From NCBI GenBank assembly GCA_910589105.1, contig CAJUST010000027.1, positions 1 to 32,906 of the forward strand: a DNA stretch of 32,906 bases, in the 5' to 3' direction. Positions 1 to 8,500 of the stretch are shown here, in pieces. Position 1 is the first letter of the stretch, and each line of letters opens with the position of its first letter. Below the pieces are notes generated by a model, which saw only the letters and a program-made list of their open reading frames with translations, had not been told where the DNA came from and did no database searches. The position numbers were made by a program, and so were the translations under genes. Origin of the DNA: an uncultured Lachnospiraceae bacterium. Its GTDB lineage: Bacteria > Bacillota > Clostridia > Lachnospirales > Lachnospiraceae.

Positions 1-56
1 AAAAAGGAAGCTGCCGCTTCACGATTATTCAATCGTTAAAGCGACAGTTCCTTTTT
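1..56. terminator. Bidirectional rho-independent terminator
   Basis: A long imperfect hairpin has outer arms AAAAAGGAA and TTCCTTTTT, middle arms near CTGCCGCTT and AAGCGACAG, and inner arms ACGATT and AATCGT around a 4-base loop. A/T runs on both sides allow termination on either strand. It lies just downstream of the minus-strand NifX-like gene, and a convergent gene probably lies left of the window. Confidence 0.85.
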
Positions 57-79
57 TACAGTGTTGATTTCGGTTTTTG

Positions 80-400
80 CTAGGCGTTCGGGGAGTGGTT
101 TAAGATTCCCGCTACATAAGCGACGATGGCTTCATCGGCAGATCCTGACATTCCGCCGTATAGTTGGATTCCGGCGTTTGCCAATGCCGTCTGCGCATTG
201 TCGTCAATGCCGCCGCAGATTAGGACGTCCGTTTTAGCCTGAGCCAGAAAACCGGATAAAGCCCCGTTTTCCTTTCCATTTGCATTTACTATCTGCATAT
301 CCGTAATCATGCCGTCGTTTACTTCATAAATTTTAAACTGTTCTGTATGTCCAAAGCTTTGAAAAATTTCCCCGTTGTCGTAAGTGATTGCAACCTTCAT
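80..400 (-). CDS. NifX/NifB-type dinitrogenase FeMo-cofactor biosynthesis domain protein
   Basis: This 106-residue protein consists of one domain of the dinitrogenase iron-molybdenum cofactor biosynthesis family (NifX, the NifB C-terminus, and MTH1175-like proteins). The opening MKVAITYDNG, the FGHTEQFKIYEV stretch and the later LICGGIDDNAQTAL stretch are typical. Family members bind iron-sulfur or FeMo-co precursors, but stand-alone copies in non-fixing anaerobes have no settled role. Nothing here suggests nitrogen fixation, so I call the domain only. The start has a clear AAAGGAG about 8 bases upstream. It follows typA by 38 bases on the same strand and is probably cotranscribed from the typA promoter, ending at the hairpin at 1-56. 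Confidence 0.85.
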   Translation of the reverse strand: MKVAITYDNGEIFQSFGHTEQFKIYEVNDGMITDMQIVNANGKENGALSGFLAQAKTDVLICGGIDDNAQTALANAGIQLYGGMSGSADEAIVAYVAGILNHSPNA

Positions 401-438
401 TTGAATTATCTCCTTTCGTAATGAATGCCTTCTGGCGT

Positions 439-2274
439 TTAATTTGTTTTATTTATATTCGCGCGTTTTCTTTGCGTCGAATCTAAAATACGTTTTCGGA
501 TTCTTAAGCTTTCCGGCGTCACTTCGAGCAGTTCGTCTACATCAATAAAGTCGATTGCCTGCTCTAAACTTAAAATGCGCGGCGGCACTAAGGTCAGCGC
601 TTCGTCTGCGGAAGAGGATCGGGTATTTGTTAGATGTTTTTTCTTGCAGACGTTTATTTCAATGTCTTCCGCCCTTGAAGATGAGCCGATTACCATGCCT
701 GCATATACTTTTTCTCCGGCTCCAATAAATAATGCGCCGCGGTCCTGGGCGGAAAACAGGCCATATGTGACGGATTCGCCTGTCTCAAATGCAATCAAAG
801 AACCTAGTTTCCGATAAGCGATGTCGCCGCAATAAGGTTCATATCCGTTGAAAATTGTGTTAATAATGCCATTTCCTTTCGTATCCGTTAAAAAATCGCC
901 ACGGTAGCCGATTAGCCCGCGGGAAGGAATGGAAAATTCCAGTCTGGTATAGCCGCCGCTTAAGCTTTTCATATTTAAAAGGCTGCCTTTGCGGGAGCTT
1001 AATTTGGAGATAACGGCTCCCGAGCAGTCGTCCGGCACATCAATGTACGCTAATTCCATTGGTTCTGTTTTTTTGCCGTTTTCGTCGGTATGGTAGAGGA
1101 CTTCCGCTTTGCTGACCGCAAATTCATAGCCTTCCCTGCGCATATTTTCGATCAGGACAGACAGATGCAGTTCGCCGCGGCCAGACACTTTATAGCTGTC
1201 CGGACTGTCTGTTTCTTCCACTCGTAAGCTTACGTCTGTATTCAGTTCCCGGAACAGGCGGTCGCGGATATGGCGTGACGTAACGTATTTGCCTTCCTGT
1301 CCGGCAAAGGGGCTGTCATTTACAATAAAGTTCATTGCAAGCGTTGGTTCGGAAATTTTCTGGAACGGGATTGCGGAAGGATTAGACACGGAGCAGACAG
1401 TATCGCCGATTCTTAGATCCGCTATGCCGGAAATTGCAACGATAGAGCCTATGCGCGCTTCTGAAACTTCCACTTTATTTAAGCCGTCGTATTCGTATAA
1501 CTTGCTGATACGCGCTTTTACCTGCTTGTCCGGTTCATGGTGGTTGACTAAAACGGCTTCCTGATTGATTTTTAAGCAGCCGTTGTCTACTTTGCCAACG
1601 CCAATGCGGCCGACGTATTCATTATAATCGATCGTACTGATTAAAACTTGCGTGCCGGCGTCTGGATCGCCTGTAGGAGCCGGAATATAATCTACAATCG
1701 TGTCAAATAAATCCGTCATATCGGTTTTGGGTTCATTCAGATCCTTCATCGCATAGCCGCTTCTTGCAGAGGCAAAGACGAACGGGCAGTCTAACTGTTC
1801 GTCCGATGCGTCTAAGTCCATAAATAATTCTAACACTTCGTCGATCACTTCATTCGGGCGCGCTTCCGGCCGGTCAATTTTATTGACGCAGACGATAACC
1901 GGAAGGTTTAGCGCAAGCGCTTTCATCAGGACGAATTTGGTCTGCGGCATTACGCCTTCAAATGCATCGACGACTAAAATGACGCCGTCCGCCATTTTCA
2001 GGACGCGTTCCACTTCACCGCCGAAGTCCGCATGGCCCGGCGTGTCAATAATATTGATTTTAATATCTTTATAAAAGACGGCAGTGTTTTTGGATAGGAT
2101 AGTAATTCCACGTTCCCGTTCAATGTCATTGGAATCCATGACGCGTTCTCTTACTTCCTGATTTTCACGGAAGACGCCGCTTTGCTTTAAAAGCTCATCG
2201 ACCAAAGTCGTTTTGCCGTGGTCGACATGGGCGATAATGGCAATATTGCGGACGTCTTCTCTTTTTGTTTTCAT
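439..2274 (-). CDS. typA: Ribosome-associated translational GTPase TypA/BipA
   Basis: This 611-residue EF-G-like GTPase binds the ribosome and acts in 50S assembly and stress or cold adaptation. Visible motifs are G1 AHVDHGKT (residues 15-22), the switch region ERERGITI, G3 DTPGHADF and G4 NKID, followed by the domain II, EF-G III/V-like and TypA-specific C-terminal parts (including PSRGLIGYRGDFLTDTKG). Length fits the family (about 605-615). The open frame extends 19 codons further to 2331, but the ATG at 2272-2274 has an AAGGA box about 9 bases upstream and matches the family start, so I use it. It is transcribed from the promoter at 2429-2457 through a leader of about 150 nt. Confidence 0.95.
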   Translation of the reverse strand: MKTKREDVRNIAIIAHVDHGKTTLVDELLKQSGVFRENQEVRERVMDSNDIERERGITILSKNTAVFYKDIKINIIDTPGHADFGGEVERVLKMADGVILVVDAFEGVMPQTKFVLMKALALNLPVIVCVNKIDRPEARPNEVIDEVLELFMDLDASDEQLDCPFVFASARSGYAMKDLNEPKTDMTDLFDTIVDYIPAPTGDPDAGTQVLISTIDYNEYVGRIGVGKVDNGCLKINQEAVLVNHHEPDKQVKARISKLYEYDGLNKVEVSEARIGSIVAISGIADLRIGDTVCSVSNPSAIPFQKISEPTLAMNFIVNDSPFAGQEGKYVTSRHIRDRLFRELNTDVSLRVEETDSPDSYKVSGRGELHLSVLIENMRREGYEFAVSKAEVLYHTDENGKKTEPMELAYIDVPDDCSGAVISKLSSRKGSLLNMKSLSGGYTRLEFSIPSRGLIGYRGDFLTDTKGNGIINTIFNGYEPYCGDIAYRKLGSLIAFETGESVTYGLFSAQDRGALFIGAGEKVYAGMVIGSSSRAEDIEINVCKKKHLTNTRSSSADEALTLVPPRILSLEQAIDFIDVDELLEVTPESLRIRKRILDSTQRKRANINKTN

Positions 2275-2352
2275 AAAATAGTATCCTTCTTTCTGTTTCT
2301 CTTTGTGGTCTGTTGTATCATATTTTGTCAAGGAAAAGTTTTAGTCTTGGCG

Positions 2353-2421
2353 GCCGGCAGGGCATCTATCCTCTTACCGGCTGTCCGACGGCTGTATAGT
2401 TTCGTTTGGCATAATACAGCC
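2353..2421 (-). promoter_or_regulatory. Structured 5' leader of typA (two hairpins)
   Basis: Between the predicted transcription start and typA, the minus-strand RNA can form two stems. One pairs GGCTGTAT with ATACAGCC (2414-2421 with 2390-2397), exactly at the expected 5' end. The other is a GC-rich stem with GCCGG/CCGGC arms (2377-2381 with 2353-2357). The 5'-terminal stem could stabilise the mRNA. No known riboswitch consensus was recognised. Confidence 0.45.
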
Positions 2422-2428
2422 TTGAAAT

Positions 2429-2457
2429 ATTATAAAGTATACCAAAGAAGATGTAAA
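2429..2457 (-). promoter_or_regulatory. Sigma-A promoter for typA
   Basis: Read on the minus strand: -35 TTTACA (2452-2457), a 17-bp spacer, and -10 TATAAT (2429-2434). Transcription would start near 2421, giving a leader of about 150 nt before typA. Confidence 0.75.
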
Positions 2458-2535
2458 ATATAAAACTGTTTTTAGAAAAAATTGGTTTTCGTTTAATATT
2501 TACAAAAGATTAGCAGTATGTTACATTAAATATAG

Positions 2536-2541
2536 TATAAT
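2536..2541 (+). promoter_or_regulatory. Probable -10 element for the GH89 gene
   Basis: A perfect TATAAT lies within TATAGTATAAT, 44 bases before the GH89 start codon. No convincing -35 lies at 16-18 bp. The nearest partial matches are TTAGCA at 2510 and TTTACA at 2499, both badly spaced, so the promoter may be activator dependent. Confidence 0.5.
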
Positions 2542-2584
2542 TTGGTGTGGTTTTGAAAGAAAAACCGGCAAGAAAGGAGAAAGT

Positions 2585-5500
2585 ATGTATAAAAAGTGGA
2601 ATAAGAGGAGGAAAATTTGGGCAATTATTCTATTGTTTTCTATGTTTTGCCAGAATTTTACTGTTTTAGAAGATTCTTTAACAGTAAAAGCAGCGGATGC
2701 GAAGATTTTGATTTCCGCGGACAGCATTTCCGCGAAACATGCAAACGGGCATGGGGCAGAGCTGGCAGTGGACGGGAATGCGGGCACGTTCTGGCAGTCG
2801 ATTCCAAGCGGTGGGGAAGGAGAGAATCCTACATATAAATATAATAGAATGTATGACCATAACCGTTATATTGATATTAAATTGGACGGAACGTATCAGT
2901 TGTCGCAGATTAAAATATTTAATAAGACAGACGGTTCCTTTAATAACTATTATATTTATGCATCCACAGATGGCGTAAACTACAATAAAATTGTATCCAA
3001 AACATCAGATTCGTTGGCGACAGCGGAAGGAGACAGCCATTCAGTGACGGCAGAGGCATCTTATCTGAGGTTAAATATGGCATATAATTCCGCTTCCTTT
3101 GCGACAAATTTAGCGGAGATTGAAGTTTACGGAGTAAAAGAGAATGATACAGTGACAGAACCTGCCAAGATAGAAGTTGAAGACTGGGAAGGCAGTGAAT
3201 GGCAGGTGGAATGGGATAAGTTTGAAAGTGACAAATCTTATGCCGATCAAAAAGTGCTGACAGAGATGAGCAATCTTGTCTGCCGTGTCGTTGGAGATGA
3301 GTGGAAGGCGAGTTTTCGTTTTGAACTGCGCAGCAGTTTAGAAGATGGAAAAGATATTTTTGAAATCAAAGATGGGGAGAATAATACAATTCTTATCCGG
3401 GGCAACAGCGGCCTTGCAATGGCTTCCGGTTTTAATTATTATCTCAAAAATTATGTGAATGTAGATTATAATCCGTTGTATGGGTCAAATACGGACTTAA
3501 AAGAGATAAAACCCGTTGGAAAAAGAATTGTGAAAGAAGCGCAGTTTGATTTACGTTATGCGCTGAATTTTTGTACATATTCTTATACAATGTCATTTTG
3601 GAACTGGGACGAATACGAGGAATTTCTTGACTGGTGCGCGATGAATGGAATTAATTTGGTTTTGGATATCGTGGGACAGGAAGAAGTTTTAAGGCAGACA
3701 TTTAAAGAATTTAATTTTACAGATGAAGACGTCAAACAATACATCTGTGGACCGGCGTATTTTGCATGGTTTTATATGCAAAACCTTTACAGCATCGGCG
3801 GGCCTTTGCCAAATTCTTGGTTTGAACAACGCACAGAGCTTGGACGGCAGATACATGACCGTATGCAGACATATGGCATAAGCCCTGTAATTCAGGGATT
3901 TGCAGGACAAGCGCCAGAGACATTTGCGGAAAAAAATCCGGGGGCAGTTCTCACCCCGACAGATGAATGGTCAGGGTTTACGCGTCCTTCTATTATTAAG
4001 ACGTATCTGACAGAGGAAGAAACGGCTGCCGGAAAGGTGAATTATTTTTCGGATGCGGCGGAAGTGTTTTATGAGAAGCAGAGGAATGTGTTTGGCGATG
4101 TTTCCCATTATTATGCGGCAGATCCGTTCCATGAGGGAGGCAACACAGGCGGTCTTGATGTAGGGAATATTTACGGTGAAGTGCAAAAAGAAATGTTAAA
4201 AAGCGATCCGGACGCCATTTGGGTTATGCAGCAGTGGCAGGGGAATTTGGATGCAAATAAAATGTCCCAGTTGGATACAAGTAAAACGCTGCCGCTGGAT
4301 TTGCAGGCGGATATGAATCCACAACATGGGCTGTTTGAAGAAAACGGCTCGCCATGGATTTACTGTATGCTTCATAACTTCGGCGGACGTATGGGGCTTG
4401 ACGGTGAGGTTCCCGTAATTGCAGCCGATCCTGCGGAGACATTCCAGCAAACAAATAATATGGTTGGAATCGGCATGACTCCGGAAGCTATGGAGAATGG
4501 ACCGGTGGTTTATGAATTGTTGTTTGACACAAACTGGTCGAAAGATCCGATTAACTATAGGGAATGGATGAAAACATATGGCGAACGGAGAGCGGGAGGC
4601 GAAAGTGACAGCTTAAACCGGGCATGGAAGATTTTATTAAACACAGCTTATGCAGATAAGGGCATCTATTATCAGGGAGCGGCGGAAACAGTCATTAATA
4701 CGCGTCCGGGAGACAGTTTTAACGCTGCATCCACATGGGGGCACAGTAATATTTTATATGATAAAAAAGAATTAGACAAAGCTCTTTTGCTTCTCATTGA
4801 AAATTATACTGCATTCAGTGAGTCGGAAGCGTATAAATATGATTTAGCTGACGTAGCGGAACAGGTCATCTGTAATGCGGCGGTTGAATACCATAAATTG
4901 ATGGTGCAGGCGAAAAATTCTGGGAATTTAGAAGAATTTGAAAAATTATCCACGGCATTTTTAGGAATGATCGATTTATCGGATCAGATTCTTTCAACTA
5001 CAGATGAATTTATGCTGGGAACATGGGTGGAAGCGGCTAGGAAGATGATTACAGGCGCGGACGATTGGACAAAAGACCTGTTTGAGTTTAATGCCCGTTC
5101 TTTGGTTACTACATGGGGCGGGGAGCGTGTTGGCTCGCTTAAGGATTATTCAAACCGAAAATGGTCAGGCCTTACAGAAACATTCTATAAAGAACGTTGG
5201 GAAATCTGGGTGCGCAACCGGATAGCCGAATTAAAGGGATTAGAGAAAGATCCGGCAGATGAAAGAGCGGAAAACAACTGGTTTTTATGGGAATATCAGT
5301 GGGCAAACCGGAAATCAGATGATGAGAATGGGAAATACGCGTTTGAAACAACGCCGTCGGATGCAGATTTAAGCGAATTGGCGCAGCAGGCATTTGATAA
5401 GTATTCTTATACAAATTTAGAAAAAAATACTGGCGGCGGCATACAGGAGACTGTGAATATTGCAAAAGGAAAACCTGTAGACGTTGGCGGGTCAGTGACA

Positions 5501-8500
5501 GCATCCGGAAATCCTTCTAATCTGACAGACGGGGATACGTCGACAGAGTGGAAAGCAGAGGGAGCGGGCCCGCATACTATGACCATTGATTTGGAAGGAA
5601 CATACCAGATTAGCGGAGTTGTGATTTCTATCCAGCAGCTTGCAAAACGTTTTCCATATACGTGGAAAGCAGAGTATCTAAATCCAGAGACTTCTGAATG
5701 GACGCTTTTGGATGGAAATGAAAATGAGGCGGAACATTTAATGGTTTCGACTACTGAAATTTCAAAATCTTTTGCGGCAAGCAAGATCCGTCTTACCATT
5801 ACAACTTCTGATGTAACGGATTCGCCTGTCTATGTGACAGAGATTGCAGTAAATGGAGAGGAGATAGAAGCAGGAGAAACATTTGAAAATCTGGCGCTTG
5901 GGATAGAGCCGACGTCCAACCAGAATTCATCATCTGATTCAAATTTATCGATGCTTACAGATGGGAATTTATCTACTTTATGGAAAACGGAAGGAGACAA
6001 CTATCCAGTCAATGTAGAGATTGAATTGCCACAATCTTCTTATGTGGACAATATTGAAGTGAGTTTTGAGAAAGCGGGTCTGCCATTCCAATTTAAAGTA
6101 ACGGCGGAAGATGGAAGCGCGCAGGAAGTCCTCTCTTATACAGAGCAGAGCAATCATGGAAATGTATTAACGGAACGTTCCTACAAAATTGCCGCGCAAA
6201 AAGAGATAAAAAAGGTAACGGTAACATTGCTGAGTTCAACACATCAAGGAAGTTTTGCAGGGTTCTGGCCCGCGATTTCAGAAATTTCAGTGATGGGGAC
6301 CCCTCCTGTAACTTTAGGAAATATTGCGCTTGGGATTGTGCCGGAAGTGAAGAATAGCAAAAATGAGGTTCTAAGTGATGGAAACACTCCGCTTTCCAAT
6401 ATCACGGACGGGAATCCTTCCACACTAGGGCAGCCACAGTGGAATCAGAATAACGAAGATTATCCGTTGAGTTTTGAATTTGACTTGAAACAAAGCGTGT
6501 ATGTGGATTCTCTTGAATTGTTTTTTGAGAAAGCAGGGCTTCCGTTTGAATTTAAAGCATCTGTCATTACAGATTCTGATGCAGAAGAAGTGGTGTCTGA
6601 TGAGTATAGCAGCCATGATAATGTGCTAGAGAACGCTTCCTACAAAATAAATGTGAAAAAGACAATAAAAAAAGTAATCGTTACATTGGTTGATCAGACT
6701 GGGAGGGGAGAAGCATATCTTGCATGGCCTGCTTTGGCGGAGCTTATCATTATGGGTGAGATGCAAGAAAGCGAAGAAGAACACGCTAACGTAGACTTTT
6801 CAGATCATCCTGTTTCTGGAATTTCAGTAACTGGAGGCGGGGCGACGAATAATGCGCTTGATGGAAATAGAGACAGTACATATGACATCGTTGAACAGGG
6901 AGCGGAAATTACATTTGAATTTAGCGATGTTTATTATTTGTCACACATTAATTTGGTTTTCGAAAAAGGAGAGCTTGGGTTAAAATATCAGGTTTATTCA
7001 GAGGATGCTTCCGGTAACCGGGAAACAGTCATTGATATGAAAAACGCTACCGGAACGCTTGGGGATAAAACAGTTAAAGCGCCGGTTCAAAGAGATGTAA
7101 AGAAAATCATATTTAAGCATTTGGGAAATAACGGTTCCGGACCGGCATGGGCGGCAGAATTAAGGCTATATGAATTTGAAGCGTTTGGCGTAGCTAAAAC
7201 AAGTAAAGATGCGGTTACAGTGACGCCTGATGCGGCGTCGGGTTTGCTAGATGGGAATGCAAATTATTCCGTTGCCGCAAATGGGGCGGTTGAATTGACG
7301 TTGGATAAGGCGACAGATTTGAATATGGTAAGCATTCAGCGCGCATCGGATGAAACAAAAGCCTTAAAATATAAAATTGAATATTTAGATTTTGAGTCGG
7401 AAACAGAGAACTGGAAACTTTTTTCGGATCAGACGGAAAATGAGAAAGAGAAGGCTTCTGTGAGCTATGCAGTTGCGGAAGAAAACGTATTTTCAAAGAA
7501 GCTTAAGATTACGTTTTCAGAAGCGTTCAATCTATCTGGAATCCATGTATATAGCACAGATTACGCTGGGACGCTTTTGGCGCGGATCACTTATATCGAA
7601 GGAGTTTTAGCGGGATTATCCTATGATTTGGGTTATGGCTCTTATAAAACGGAAGCAAAAACCAAATTGGAAGGCGTATTGGCTCAGGCAAAGGCAGCGC
7701 AGGGCGTCAATTCACTGACGATTGATGAATGGTTGGAGAAAGTTAATTCCGCGTTTGAAGAATTTTATGATTTAGGCGCCATTACGGTAGAAAGAGATGA
7801 ATTATTGGCTGGCATGGCGGATGCCATAGATTTAATGGAAACCCTAAAAAGGCTTGGGCTTACTTCTTTGCTGGAAGAAGTGATGGAAAGCTACCAAACT
7901 GCAAGAACGGCATATGAAGCATATAAATCAGATCAGACGCAAATTCAGTCTGCAAAAGCCGCTTTGAGTGAGGGAATAAAGGAAACGTCAGAATTAGCCG
8001 CTTCTATCGAAGGGAACCCACAGCTTTTAGAAGCAAGAACCGGGCTTTGCGGGTATCTGGAAAGCCTGAAAGATCGAAAGGAAGAAAATTATACGCCGGA
8101 AACATGGACGGTTTATATGGCGGCGTTGTCTGCGGCTTTGACTATTTTAAATAAGGCGGACGCCCAGACAAATGAGATTACTTCCGCAAAAGAGCAATTA
8201 GAACAGGCTGTGGAAGATTTAGATTTGAATGTGGAAAATCCGGTAGAAAGCATCACGATAAAATCAGAAGATGACGCAACGTCTCTGGCAGTTGGCGGAA
8301 CTTTACAGCTTACGGCAGAGATTTCCCCTGCAAATGCAGATATAAAGACAGTGGACTGGACTTCAAACCATGAAGAAATTGCAAGTGTCGATGAGAATGG
8401 CCTTGTAACTGCGCATAGAACGGGAACGGTTATAATTAAAGCGGATGCAAAAGACGGAAGTAAAATTTGGGACGACATTACATTAACAGTGACGCGGGCG

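Noticed and set aside
4310..4312. Asp576 in LDLQAD of the GH89 domain first looked like a replaced catalytic nucleophile (human LDLFAE).
   Set aside because: Counting along the human sequence puts Glu446 further on, in GTGMAPE. The matching Glu634 is present here and the 117-residue spacing from Glu517 fits, so the site is intact.
5407..5799. A 130-codon antisense frame in the carbohydrate-binding part of the GH89 gene.
   Set aside because: A shadow of the real gene. No start signal or recognisable protein.
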